Assembly (NCBI GenBank): GCA_020055645.1
Contig: CM034546.1
Location: 77,066,001 to 77,130,000, forward strand
Origin: Tomocerus qinae
Taxonomy: Eukaryota > Arthropoda > Collembola > Entomobryomorpha > Tomoceridae
Length of the DNA stretch: 64,000 nt
Direction: 5' to 3'
The notes below the pieces were generated by a model that did not search any database, was not told the origin of the DNA, and worked only from the letters and a program-made list of their open reading frames with translations. Each line of letters opens with the position of its first letter. Position 1 is the stretch's first letter. Positions 49,341 to 62,102 of this stretch are shown in pieces. Made by a program: the position numbers and the translations under genes.

Positions 49341-51668
49341 TTAATTTAAATGCCAAATATTGCGAATAATTGTAGACTAGAATACATTTACCACATGATG
49401 TGAACAATATGTAAATGCATGTTTGAATAATTTTGAATACATTTGAGGCAATTCAAATTTATCATTGTGCCTTTAAAAAGCTGAATATGAGCAGAAAGTT
49501 CAGTCATAGTCTCTATATAATAAAACTAGCCGGTCACAGGGCCCAGGCCCTGTTATAAATAAAGCTAGTGTGTATTCCGGGGCAATATTGTAAGATGGAT
49601 AGAATGTATTTCAGAAACTTCTTTCCCTCACCCGCCTGGTGCGTGAGGGGAAGCAGTTTATTTGCTTGGTCGGATAAAACAGAATAACACTTTGCAGCAT
49701 AGATGTAAGTTGTTGGTAAACATCCCATCCAATGCAAAAGATGGAACATCCAACCCCATCCATCCCATCATCACCAAACACCCAAGAAAAGATCAACATC
49801 TTATCCAGCCCACCACCAATATTCAAATAAAGTAATCTATCTAATATAGCCCATCCCCAGTTTCCAAATAAAGTACCATTACAGCCATCACCAACACATC
49901 CCTTTCAGCCAATTCATACACCTGGATGGGGATGTTGGGTATAATGGATGGGATGCTTACATCTAAGCTTGGCAGTATGTATAATGATGAGTCAGAGTAA
50001 CGTAGGCGTAACATTATACCCCAAGTCAAAAATGTGACCATAATGGGTGACCAGAGTAAGTACCGATAGTCACAATAAAATTCCAACACAAAAATATTGG
50101 CCCTTGGTCGTAATAAGCTGAAGTTTTAGAAAATTTTGTTTTTTTGATTTGGAATAACTAATTACATATACTACCGTTGTATAGTGTCAATGCAAGGAAA
50201 ATGTCAACTTCCATGACATTCATGACTATGACCAACGAAAATGGAATCACATTAAAGAAATATTCTATATTCATAAATATTCACCCACCTAAACTTTTTA
50301 AGGGCTACTTATACTCTTCCTAATCCTAATCCTATCATCATCACGATTTGTGACGTCATATTAGAAGTCATAATTTTATGATAACAAATCTCTATAACAC
50401 ATAAGTGGCAGATTCAAAACGTACACATTTGAAATAAAAAAAATGTTTACCACTTCATCTCGCTCTGATTATTTTCTATTTAAGAATGGATTTAGCTTTT
50501 CTATTTAAGACGTATAACATTTTTAATTTAACCTCCTATTAGCTTAAAACCATTTGCGAATTGAAAAAAATATAGTTTTAATGTGAATAGCCAAATTTTA
50601 AACTTTCCTGCGTATAAAATAAGGTCCCGGCACTGTATATTAAATTTGAAAGAAAGAATATTAACTACCACGTCTCACAACAGTGACTTTCATAATTTTA
50701 TCACCGCGCAAGCGTGTATGCATAAAACCAAGTTCTATCTGGATGGAATTTAGCATCTTTTGCAAATAAATCAAACTGTGTTGTTAATACATTTTGAAAT
50801 AACGGTACGGTGGCCGAGTAATAACATTCATAACATTACAACATCCGTACACACATACATACAACATACATTTCGATGACGTTTATATTATAGAGTGATT
50901 ATTTCTTCCTATGTTGCAGGTAACAATCTATGTATCTATCTATGCCCTATGCCATGGACAATGCGGCATTTTGTTGCAATGCACATGAGCGTGTACAATA
51001 CATGTTTCATAAAGCAAGGAAGTCCAATATGGGTTAATATTAGCTTATTTCGAAATTAGACAATGATAATATGTATAATCATTTTGAAATTCAGCAATGG
51101 TACTGGGTGCCTATATTATTATAACATCAAAACAAAAATAGAAATTTACATAAGATGATTATTTTGTGATGGAAATGATTGGCGAAAGGGAACATTTCGT
51201 TATGATCGTAATGTGCGTATTAATTAACATTTCAAAACTCCTAACCCAAATTGATTCTGTTAAATCTATACACTTATTTAGCATTTGTTAGTAGAGTTGA
51301 TTTTACTTTTTATTACCCCCTGAACCCCTTTGATTCCTTTGTGCCAGCTTGCACATCTTTTTTTAGAATTAAATAACAGTACTGGGGGCACTATTTATCC
51401 TTCAAAAATATTAATTCGTAAGTTGCACTCATGGGATTTGTACGTTTTTCCAAAATCCCAGGGAGAATCTTATTTTTCTGATTTTATATGGGAGCTTTTT
51501 GGTAACTTATTGGGCTGTTTATTAAAAATGGAGTCTTTCATTGTCTCCTGTATTTGATGCTACGATCTACAGTTATAGACGTTTCCCACAATTCCAGGAT
51601 AACACAGACAGGCAGGTACTGCAGTACCTGCCTGTAGTCATCTCAATACCTATTCATGTTAATTTAGT
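49341..51668. other. Spacer without recognised genes
   Basis: A GC-richer part (49530-50100) has CCATCC/GGATGG-type inverted fragments such as GGATGGGATG and may be a decayed element. The remainder is AT-rich. Short open frames here have no relatives or splice context. Confidence 0.45.
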
Positions 51669-52371
51669 GACCGGTCCAGGGTTACCAGGTATACTTAAAT
51701 GGCAAGTATTATACTTAAATTGGGCCCTATACTTAAAATACTTGTAAGTATTTTAAAATACTTAAATTATACTTAAATATACTTAAATCAGCTAAAATCG
51801 AAAACAGTGAAATTACTTAATGTCTTTAATATTAGAACACACTTTGTTATCGTTCAGATACGTTTGCTAATTGAAATTTTCTCGCGCTTCGCGCGAATTT
51901 AAGTAATTTTGTCTTTAAATCCAGTTTAATAGACAAAATTGTATTCCAATTTCGAAGGAAATTTATTAATAACTTATCAGTGGGGTATAAATAACAACCT
52001 CTCTTCCTCAACTATGTCACTAAACCGTTAAAGCTAAATTTGTTAAGTCCTTATTGCTCAGTTTTGAAGTTGAATTTCAAAAATTTCTCGCGCTTCGCGC
52101 GAATTGGTATTTTCTCTTTATTTCCTCCTTCATATATGAAGTAATATGCAAGAATATTTAATTCAAGTTACGTAATTTACTTGTTTTTGCTTTCTTTTCA
52201 ACAAAAAACCGTAAATTTGTTAGTTGCGCTCATATGATTGCGCCAAATACGGTTGTGTGACATTTGTAAGCATTTACCAAGACGCGCCCGAAGGGCGCGG
52301 GTTGGTAAATGGCTATTGTTGGCCAGGATACTTAAATTCGTTGAAGAAAATCTGGTAACCCTGGACCGGTC
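51669..52371 (+). mobile_element. 687-bp hAT-type non-autonomous element, copy 1 with target duplication
   Basis: Element 51677-52363 starts CAGGGTTACCAG and ends CTGGTAACCCTG. It is flanked by the 8-bp direct repeat GACCGGTC (51669-51676 and 52364-52371). Terminal CAGGG and 8-bp duplications are hAT features. Internally it has the self-complementary motif TCGCGCTTCGCGCGAATT twice (about 51881 and 52084), CGCGCCCGAAGGGCGCG near the right end, and alternating TACTTAAAT-rich sequence at the left. No transposase; a 42-codon frame shared by both copies is unlikely to be a protein. Confidence 0.88.
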
Positions 52372-53002
52372 ACCAATTGTGAGAAACCTCTATTGTTGTA
52401 GTTTAGTAAAATCCTTTTTATCAGGAAATTGGAACTGCAGTTAATTTTTCCAACCACTGTAGAAACTAAAACTATATTTAAATTATTGTATTTACAAATA
52501 TAGTAACCTAAGGGAAATACCGATGATTTTTCGGAATTGTTTTTAATACTGTGATTGCGCCCCTTAGCTGGGTTCACTAGTAATATATAAAATCTTTACT
52601 ACCATTAATAATAAAATTATTAATTTGCATTTTTGCTAGACAATATATAATTACAAAATATTTACCCTTGTCGTATCTTATTGTTTACGAAATTCACAAA
52701 TAGCCGGTTTAATTTCTTTGTCTTTGAAATTTTTTTTAGAATTTAAATTGTCATTTTTTACATTTTTTATTAAAATAAAAAATACATTTTGATCTTTGAA
52801 ACCTCTTTTGCAAACTGCTGTAGGCCCACTTACACATTTTGTACATTGAAACCGAGATCTTCTGTTTGTTTTTAGGAAAGGAAGGAAAGACGCCTGAAAA
52901 ACCTTTGTACATGTGCATGATTTGCAATACTATTGTAGTGCATTTTCTTGAATAAGATGAGTTTCATATAGAAATTTCAAACATTGTGAGTTGATCCCGA
53001 TT
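52372..53002. other. Spacer between the hAT element and pseudogene P
   Basis: AT-rich; no gene recognised. Confidence 0.5.
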
Positions 53003-54417
53003 TTAAGGCGAGGGAAATGTTACAAGTAAAGTGACGATGAAAGAGAGGATGGCTTCGTATGTTTCAAAAAGGTGTTTGTTTTTGATAACCTTTAACACGC
53101 CGTAACGAATCCCGTATGGCTTCATTGCAAGCAATTTTAAACGGTCCAATTTTCTATTTCCGAATGTTGACCGCATATTTTCCAGAATTTTGGATGACAT
53201 ATCCCAGCAAATAGCAGGACCAAGTAATGACATCGTCAGGTAACAAATGGCAGCTAAACCAAAGAAGCTGAACATCAAAACTTCTAATAATTTTCCTTTG
53301 AAAATTCTCAAGGATTCGAATAGGCTCCTGAGAGTGCAGATGTGAGAGTTGGCATTAAGGCCGCCATACAACTCTCGTTGTAAAGGATGTTCAAGACACG
53401 CAGTTGTTGGAATGCTCTAATTTTTATTTCCATCTTGCTCTCCGTACTGCAACATAAAAATTTTAAGTTTAGTAAGAAAAATTCAGATTGAATAATTGAA
53501 ATAAGGCCAATTATTTCACGGCACGAGTTTTAAAATGTGCAACCTGTCTTAATTTAACCGAATAATTTAAACTATTTAGATTTACCTCAACTTGCTCAGC
53601 ATTACGAAATTTCTGGCATAGTACACCAAAGTGTAGACGAAAAAGAAAATGTACGCCAACTCGCCGGCAAAGAACAAAAAGTCCTCAATCATAAAAAGCG
53701 CTACAATTAGAAAAATATTTCCATTTCTTCCAGGAAATATGAAATCGGCAATGAAATGATTTCCGGGACAGAAGAAGTTTGTGAAGAAACAGAATGCTAT
53801 TGCTACAACCAAATATGACGGCATCAACCATTTCCAAATGTAGGTCTCCAAATTCACATTGTCTTGTCTCTGATGTCCGCCCATAATGACACTTTCTTCT
53901 ATATAATCAAACAACATAATGTACAAGAGTTTAAATTTATACAAGGGGCAAATTTTTAACTTTTTTACCATTGTTGAATTCAAAAACAGTAAAAAGCAGT
54001 AAATTTTGGTTATTGTACAGTTTATTTATTTTACTTACTATTGAATATGTTTTTGAAATCCATTTGGTTCAAAAATCGCACTAGGCGTTCTCCATTTAAT
54101 CTAAAATTGATTAATACTACACTCATGAGTATATGTCCAGCGGAAAGGATACAAGGAAATGCCAATTGAGTCGCATTGTGATGTGGGTTTCTCAATTCTG
54201 ATATTAACTGAAATATGTGATAAACTGTCAGTAACTGATGACATTTTCCAACAACTTTATTCACCAAAATATGTTTTTGAGATAAAGTATTGACAAATTT
54301 TTCGTCCACCGTACTCCAAACAAACGGAAATGCTCCACAATTGGCTAAAAGGTTTACCCAAAATTTTAGACTTCTTACTTTGTCCCAAACTTTTTTTATG
54401 TTGGCTTTCCAATTCAT
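53003..54417 (-). pseudogene. Pseudogene P: I-type receptor gene with a 13-bp deletion in exon 3
   Basis: Exons on the minus strand: 54417-54039 and 53898-53586 are intact. Exon 3, 53446-53003, is 444 nt, 13 less than the family length. The gap is near 53320, where AATAGGCTCCTGAGAG replaces the longer I/M sequence inside segment 5, and shifts the frame. Downstream coding (LLGPAICWDMSSKIL, TYEAILSFIVTLLVTFP) is still open in its original frame, so the loss is recent or the copy is polymorphic. Exon 1 keeps the NAT sequon. Confidence 0.82.
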
Positions 54418-55100
54418 TTTTGTTTACCAATAGCTTAAATCTATATTACAAAAATGATCTTTAAAAGTTACAGTCAACTCTGATATCCACAGACTTTTGA
54501 CTTAGACGTCTTTAGTTGGTATGATAGATCTGTTGGTTGAATGGCAATATAGTTGATCCTCATTTATGCTAACCTATTTTAAATGTAAGATAAATTTGCC
54601 TACCAATACTTATTCAAAGTTGTTTGGTTCCTTACATTATTACAGAAAATAGACTTTAACTGGGAAATTGGTTGAAATAATTTAATGATGAGGAATCCCT
54701 CATTTTCAATTATTACCGTTATTACTTTATGGAAGCCAAATTCCCCAATTTTCTTGAATGAAAACAATTGCTCTGCTGTATTACTTCACATTAACACAGG
54801 AACTGTTATAAATGCGTATATAAACCAAGCAAAATATAACTACCTGTTTCACAACTCGGAGCACCTACATTTTTAATTGTATTTTAGCAAAAGAAAACTT
54901 TACACTCACTACATTTGAATTGAAGATAATAGAGAGGTAATGATAAAGTACACCGACACCACTCTACGTATAATGTATGACTGTTTTCACAAATCTAATC
55001 TGCATAAAAGTCACTTACAGCGTTTCCACGAAAGGTGAATCAAAAAATTCTTCCACCTAATAGGCGGAATATTTAGGGACATTAATTTCGATTTCCAACA
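54418..55100. repeat. Upstream spacer of pseudogene P (I-type unit)
   Basis: Carries the same ordered blocks as upstream of genes I and M, up to GAGAGGTAATGATAAAGTAC near 54930. The N-type gene expected next in the unit is missing. Confidence 0.65.
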
Positions 55101-55540
55101 ATCACATCGGAATGTACTCTTTGTTGTCGATGATGTTAGTGGATTTTGATTATTTTAGTTAGGTTAGGTTAGGTTACTTTGATGGATTTATCAAATGAAA
55201 AATAATAATGATTTATCAAATAATTTATCATTTTTCTAGATACGTAGCATTAAGTATATTGGATGAAAATCATGGTTTAGTGATTTATCAAATCATCTCT
55301 ATATTATAATCGTTGACTTGATAAAGCAATAAATGTACTTGTGTATATATGTATATAATATGTCTGTACGTGTGGTAGGGTGACCCCAATGCTAAATGCA
55401 CAAGCGCGTATCCTAAGCATTTTACAAAAAAAATGAACTACACTCTGGATTAATATTAGCTTTGGACTAATATTAACTTTTATTTCAAAATTAAACCAAA
55501 TAATATTGACACAGAATGTTGAAATTTGATAACAATACTG
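55101..55540. other. AT-rich spacer
   Basis: Includes GGTTAGGTTAGGTTA (near 55155), a short telomere-like run of the insect TTAGG type but far too short to be a telomere tract. No gene. Confidence 0.5.
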
Positions 55541-55544
55541 GTGG

Positions 55545-55860
55545 CATAGTCAATCAAATAATCAGTAGGATATATTTTTTAATTGGATTATGATTTTGAT
55601 TATTCGTGTAATCAAATAATCAAATTTCCCAATGCCGGATGTATTTGTAAATTTGATTATGATCTTGATTGTTCATTTAATCAAACAATCAAATTACCCG
55701 ATGTTGGATGTATCTTGAAATTTGTATATGATTTTGATTATTCGTATAATCAATAATCAAATTTCCCCATGTGAGTAAGGATTATGAAATTAATTATAAT
55801 TTTGATTGTGATGTTGAGCATTATAATCAATTATCAGATTTGGTAGTGCCAGGGATAGCT
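55545..55860. repeat. Degenerate about 70-bp tandem repeat with hairpins
   Basis: Three to four imperfect units, each with ATTTTGATTATTCG, an inverted TAATCAAATAATCAAAT and a GATGTATTTGTAAATTT-like end. Each unit can fold on itself. Confidence 0.6.
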
Positions 55861-56163
55861 GAAATAATTTGATGATGAAAATGATTTTGATGAGGAATTA
55901 TCATCAAAATCATAATTCTTACTTTTACACATCAGAATTATTTACCAATATTTAAAATGATAGGCGTGAATGTCATGTTTGAAAGTAAAAATGATAATGA
56001 GAAATTAATTGTAAATTAAATGTAATTATCAAATATTTGTCGGTCGGCTGGACAAGGAAATTGTAATATATTAATGAATAATGTTAAATTATTAATTATT
56101 ACGTAACAATGTGAATTGAATAATTTAATGCGTGTGCCCAGGAGCAAGGTTAAATTGTAGGTA

Positions 56164-56421
56164 TCTTTACTCTACATAAAGATAAAGTGGGGCATGCGCA
56201 TGGGATTCTTTCACTATTCCTGAATAAATGTTTGTATCTATGTCCGTAATATTTTGTAATTAATGAGTAAGGGTAATATTTTGTAATTAATGAGCGAGGA
56301 CTAGGCTATCAGTACTGAGTCCAATCAACGGTCTATGAAATTCGGGCCAATGCGCAGTCGGTAGAAATTTACTGATTTCAACATTTTCTAGCACACTTTA
56401 TGTGTGCTAGGATTCAACTAG
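56164..56421 (+). mobile_element. Second Helitron-like element
   Basis: TCTTTACTCTACATAAAGAT at the 5' end, hairpin CTAGCACACTTTATGTGTGCTAG, then GATTCAACTAG and T. 258 bp, inserted after A and before T like the copy at 42.2 kb, with which it shares both ends and GGGGCATGCGCATGG-type sequence near the 5' end. No coding sequence. Confidence 0.7.
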
Positions 56422-56638
56422 TGAATAATATATGTAAACCGAAGACAGAGAGTTATTTTTCCAGAGCTAACAGAGTCAAGACGTGCATTTTCCTTGTTCT
56501 TGTGCACATAGTTTTGTGAGTGTGTATTTTGAAAGGAATAAATTGGAATTGTGTCTTAGAAATAGGCAGCCTGAGTTTAGTGCATTAATCATTCAGTCAT
56601 TTTCGAAGGATTTATTATAGTAGAAAATAAATCTTTAA

Positions 56639-56860
56639 TGTTGGCTTTCCAATTCATTTTTGTTTACCAATACCTTCAATCTATATACAAGAATGATCTT
56701 TAAAAGTTACAGTCAACTTTGATATCTACAAACTTTTGACTTAGACTTCACCTTATGTTCGTATGATAGTTGAATGGCTATATAATTGATTGTCATTAAT
56801 GCTAACCTCTTTTAAACCTATTAAAGATAAGTATGCGTACCACAAATACAAACAAGTGCA
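56639..56860 (-). pseudogene. Orphan 5' end of an I-type gene
   Basis: ATGTTGGCTTTCCAATTCAT matches the first codons of exon 1 of genes I, K and P, and the sequence continues into their upstream block (AAGAATGATCTTTAAAAGTT). The rest of the gene is absent. It marks another deleted unit. Confidence 0.72.
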
Positions 56861-57660
56861 CATCGACCCATTCTTTTAATTTCATTAAATATTAAATGTG
56901 ATTCATAAATCAATACAAATATGCAGCAAGAATAGGAAAAATATGATAGCAATATGTGAATTTCAAAAACGATTTCTTAAAATGTGAAGAGGTCTACATA
57001 ATAATGTTCCCAAGGGTAAACTTCCAGTCACTTTGATAGAAACATCTCTAAGAAGACCGGAAACCACAGTTTTTGCAGGTATTTTTGGCCGGTTGTAACC
57101 AACTGTAGGTAGTGCCTATTCTGACGGTGATTCCCATGATACATGATGTCTACATATTTGCTCCACATATATTTTCCATGGTTTTCCTTTTTCCAGTACA
57201 TATTATTTTGTCAAAAAAGTAAAGGCGGATAATTACAAAACAAACGAATGCCTATTTCAAAATGTCTAAAGTAACATTTATTGGGCACATGCAAAGAAAA
57301 GAAATGTAAATTATTACAAAATTTTTATACATTGAAACTTACTCAGCTACCGAGATTTGCATATTTGCATTGCTGCGCGTAAATCTTTGTACTTAGAACA
57401 AAGAACTGCGCATTCTGGTACTACCAGTCTTCATCCGCTACCACCCACCAGCCCCCAGGGGCTTCATTGTAATTTTCTTTGATCCTTTGTTCTTTTAACT
57501 TATAAATCAAAGTGTCTGCATGATTTTTGATCATTCTCTCTCTGGAGCTGATCGAGAAAGTACGGTGAACAAATTGCTATTACAAGTGGAGGCTACTAAC
57601 TACATTTTGGAAATAATCACTTGGTAAGTTTTCAAATACTGACATTTTAAATTTAAGTGC
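56861..57660. other. Spacer; possible promoter region of the 58.5-kb gene
   Basis: No array exon. A GC-richer part around 57380-57470 could hold the transcription start of the plus-strand gene downstream, but no TATA or initiator can be assigned with confidence. Confidence 0.35.
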
Positions 57661-58363
57661 GTTGTGATCAGGGTTACCAGATTTTCTTCAACGAATTTAA
57701 GTATCCTGGCCAACAATAGCCATTTACCAACCCGCGCCCTTCGGGCGCGTCTTGGTAAATGCTTACAAATGTCACACAACCGTATTTGGCGCAATCATAT
57801 GAGCGCAACTAACAAATTTACGGTTTTTTGTTGAAAAGAAAGCAAAAACAAGTAAATTACGTAACTTGAATTAAATATTCTTGCATATTACTTCATATAT
57901 GAAGGAGGAAATAAAGAGAAAATACCAATTCGCGCGAAGCGCGAGAAATTTTTGAAATTCAACTTCAAAACTGAGCAATAAGGACTTAACAAATTTAGCT
58001 TTAACGGTTTAGTGACATAGTTGAGGAAGAGAGGTTGTTATTTATACCCCACTGATAAGTTATTAATAAATTTCCTTCGAAATTGGAATACAATTTTGTC
58101 TATTAAACTGGATTTAAAGACAAAATTACTTAAATTCGCGCGAAGCGCGAGAAAATTTCAATTAGCAAACGTATCTGAACGATAACAAAGTGTGTTCTAA
58201 TATTAAAGACATTAAGTAATTTCACTGTTTTCGATTTTAGCTGATTTAAGTATATTTAAGTATAATTTAAGTATTTTAAAATACTTACAAGTATTTTAAG
58301 TATAGGGCCCAATTTAAGTATAATACTTGCCATTTAAGTATACCTGGTAACCCTGGTTGTGAT
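57661..58363 (-). mobile_element. 687-bp hAT-type non-autonomous element, copy 2 with target duplication
   Basis: Element 57669-58355 is the reverse complement of copy 1 at very high identity and the same length. It is flanked by GTTGTGAT at 57661-57668 and 58356-58363. The different target duplications show two independent insertions. It lies about 120 bp before the start codon of the plus-strand gene and may be in its 5' untranslated region or promoter. Confidence 0.88.
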
Positions 58364-58477
58364 TAAGCATTGAATGTATATTAGTGGTTGTCTAAATATT
58401 ATTCAAGTATGGTTAATATTTATTGGTTTTATTTGTTCTGTATTTTAGCTTGCAGAAAAGGGGAGTTACAAGCCACG

Positions 58478-60320
58478 ATGAATACAAGACAGAAATCCGC
58501 CGACCCTGCAAAGTAAGTTATTGACACTATTTATTTTTTCAGAGTACTGTGTATCAATAAGTACAATAATATTTTAAAGGAGAATATTCAACCCAATTTC
58601 AAACTTATTTATTTTATACTTATTATGACAGATATCTTTTTGAATTTTATGATGCCGAATGGGAATATTATGTAAATAAGTCCTAATTTATTTTGGTACA
58701 GGGTCCCGACTGCTCAACCGCAATCGAAGCCGAAAGTAATTCTTACAAAGGAAAGAAAGGAGATGATTAAAAAATTTAAGCTACAGTATCCGAATGGACT
58801 CAATGGATTGAATCGACCACGTACAGAAGCATGGGCTAAGGACCTCGCAAACTATTTAGCTGAGCATGATGACAGCATCCAATTCAAAGACGTTCAGAAA
58901 TGGATAAAAAGCCATTATTGGATAAAGGCGGTAAGTGATATAGTAATTATTTGTCATTTCCAAACCAAATCAATATTTCCGTAGAAATTAGCAAAAGTAC
59001 AAATTAAATCTTGTAGTACATGTAATCAGTAAACCTTCAGCTCATTAGGTCCAAAATTCATAAATCCCACTTTAATGCATTTTAGGTTCTTGGCTGGCAG
59101 GAGCTTGGAGTTTGCATTCCCAAATTGAATATGGCACTGCCCCCGAAATCCACATCTCTACCATCCACGGAAATGCTTCCAGAAACAATGGTTCCTGCGC
59201 CTGTCGTTCCAATTTTACCAGCTGGACAACAACAAGTCAATGAACAAAACCTACAGCCATCAGAAGATAATATAGTCGAAGAACCCTCTCAGAATAGAGC
59301 AATGGATACAATGCCCACATCAGCCAGTAATTCAAGCCTTCATCCACAGGGAACAGATGGAGTAATAATTGGGAATTTTCAGAACGAATCAATGCCTGGA
59401 CCTTCTTCAGGGTGTGCAATAATGAATGAGGAAGATAATTTTGCAGGTAACCATAACTTTGATAACGATAGTAATTTTTATTATAAATCTAAAATATTTG
59501 TATAATATTATGTATTTGTGTTTACGAAAGAATGAAAAATCGTCAGCTTCGGTTTTTAGAATAGCAGTTAAAACTTTATTAAATAGTAAAAGGCTGTTGT
59601 TTATAACTGGCTGTTTTTTCGTAGATATAGTGGGATAGAATATTTCAGAAGGATTGTAGATACGTTTTAATTATCAGACTTTATATAAAAACAATTAAAT
59701 ATATGTAAACGTAAAGTTGAAATTTATGGAGTGCTAAAGCTGACGGTGTTGGTAAAAAGAGTAAATTAGTAGGGCTGCGTTAAAATTAACTTTCAAAAAT
59801 TACTCCTTACATTTAAAATGTTTTGTTTATTTAGCAAGAACAGAATTGTTTAATTTTTCTTGTAACCTAAGTTCAAATAATAATTGCCTTTATATTTTCT
59901 ACAGGTGCAATGGCTATTTGCCCTTCCAATAGCACTACGGGGAGTTTATGCACCCACCACGCTTGTCGTCCTAAAAGATGCTTGTACAGAAGAGCCTTTG
60001 TTCATCGTCAGACAAAGCGGAATCCAAAACATTGTCAACTAACCTCTCAGCAGCGAAGTACGTTAAAAGGAATTACTGATGCATTGTACCACATTCGCCA
60101 ACTCAGTGTCATTTGCAAGAAACAACCCACACTCCGCTTTGGCCTTAAACCGCTTCAAGTCTTGTCAAGGGGATTGGGCCGTGCCAGCATGAAATTTATC
60201 AACCCGACGAACGATGCCGTGAAGCTTAAAGAAAATGAGACACAAACCAAAACCGAACCTGCCAATATGATTCAAGAAGAATACGCCAGTCTTCAAGAGG
60301 ATCCTCACATTTTTGAATAA
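58478..60320 (+). CDS. Four-exon gene of unknown function, possible nuclear protein
   Basis: Coding exons 58478-58512, 58702-58930, 59086-59446 and 59905-60320; phases 2, 0 and 1 are mutually consistent and all junctions are GT-AG; predicted 346 aa. Exon 2 encodes a basic, probably helical domain at about residues 30-85 (MIKKFKLQYPNGLNGLN; then RTEAWAKDLANYLAEHDD and VQKWIKSHYWIKA), whose end recalls a homeodomain-like recognition helix, but this is only a resemblance. Exon 3 is a proline-, serine- and asparagine-rich disordered region. Exon 4 is basic, with Cys and His (CTHHACRPKRC) and an acidic C terminus. I do not recognise the family. An acceptor TTGCAG just upstream of the ATG suggests a 5' non-coding exon. 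Confidence 0.7.
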
Positions 60321-60838
60321 CAAAGAAAAGACTTATTTCCCTTAAAATCTATCCATCCACAACGCCATTTCTGAAATGATTTTCTTGCTATTTAATTTAG
60401 TGTGTAGAAAGTAGTGTTTACAGGTTTTTCAAGTTAGATTAATTATTTATCGATGAATTAGCGTACTACTTTGATATTATGTTATTATTATTAAGAATAT
60501 TGTGTATCATATTTGCAATTAGATATGGATTAGTTATAAGTGTCCATGATTTTTCTTACTTTATACTCTTTTTTTGATATTTCAACTCTGTGCATTTTCT
60601 CATAGTCCGGTATTTCGATTTTCAATGTACTATTTGTAATTTTTCTGCGACAGAATAGCAATACATCACTTTGCATTATCTATAATATTTGAAGGCTGTA
60701 GTATTTATACATATTCATCCTTTATGAACTTGTAGTGTAGTATATCTAGCATTTAGAATCTCCGAATTAATTTATTGACTTTGAGAAACGCTGATCTATT
60801 AAGATTAATGATTTGTTAATTATATTTCTATATTTTTC

Positions 60839-60844
60839 AATAAA
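60839..60844 (+). terminator. Possible polyadenylation signal of the 58.5-kb gene
   Basis: AATAAA about 520 bp after the stop codon, in AT-rich sequence where such hexamers are common. Confidence 0.35.
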
Positions 60845-62102
60845 TTTACAATGAATTACTGCTAAAAAACTTTTCTCGTGGGTTTATTACAGCATGTTAG
60901 TATTATATTCATTAATATTACAAAATTTCGAAAATTATTCATACATAGTGCAGTCCATAAATTTTCTGTGGGAATCAGTACAAAATATAAATGTTATACC
61001 AAACAGTTTTTTAATTTTTTCAGTAGGTATTGAAAATTTAGATACAATTGCTATCAATGTCGCCTAATTGCACTTATTATCTTTTATTTCCCAGATCCAT
61101 TTAAAAATGCTTTTTGACCCTGACTGTTTCCTACCGTTTGCTTGTCTCACGCTCAAATTATTATATGTGTGGAATTGTAATATTTCAACAACATTTATTT
61201 ATATTTTCAATTATCACCTTTATTACCTTCATGAAACCCAAATTACCCGATTTTCTTAAAATGAAAACAAGTGCTACTCTTTTCTGTATCTTCACATTGT
61301 GCAAAAGGGTTTGTTGTATATGAATATAAATACGTGTTCCAGTGTTTCACAACTCGCACCTACATGTTTTTTATATCTACATTACAATAAAGATAATAGA
61401 GAGGTAATGATAAAGTACAGCGACACCACTTACATTGTTCACCACTACACTGCACCAGCTTTCCACAGCCAACATATCTCCATGTATCACAATGCTCTTT
61501 CTACATATTATAATGTATATATGAATATCTTCACAAATCTAATCCGCCTAATGGTCACTAGCGCATAGCGTTTCAATCGGGAAACGAAGGGTGGATCAAA
61601 TTCTTCCAAGTAATAGGCACAATATTTAGGGACATTAATTTCGATTTCCAACTATCTGGATTTACTACTCATAACCCAATTTATTATGAAATAATAGTTC
61701 TTTAAAATCTCAATAGTTATATTTCCACATTTCAACCAGTTTTTAAGCTAACCAATTTCCCAACATATTTACAGGCCAATTTTACCATTAAAATCAGTAT
61801 AAACTTATTTATTTTTTAAATTTTATGTAAGGCGTTTTAAGACTTTTCTTAAAATAACACTAATTTTATAACAACTTTTCAAAATATTGCATAATCACTT
61901 GTTCAACATTTTTTTAAATTGTGATTTAGATAGTATTTGAAAAAGGCTTCGGTCGACTAAGCTATTAAAAGTTAGGTGCATTTAATGGCTTGTAAATACA
62001 AGGTGCTACAAGCTATATGTACACAATTTGCAATATAGCTAAAATGTAGTTTCCTAGATAATTTTCAGGCAGGAATTCAAAAATTGTGAGTTGTTCCTGA
62101 TT
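60845..62102. repeat. Spacer, partly duplicated from the M-N interval
   Basis: 61200-62100 repeats, in order, blocks found at 42110-43340 (ATTACCTTCATGAAACCCAA, GAGAGGTAATGATAAAGTAC, AATCTCAATAGTTATATTTC). The I-type gene that would accompany them is missing, and the Helitron insert of 42.2 kb is absent. 60845-61200 shows nothing recognisable. Confidence 0.65.

Noticed and set aside
52238..52444. Frame starting MRQIRLCDICKHLPRRARRA, present in both hAT copies
   Set aside because: Only 42 shared codons before the element end, no transposase or BED zinc finger; its conservation follows from the element's identity.
55150..55170. Telomere-like GGTTA repeats
   Set aside because: Only about three units; chance or generic simple sequence.
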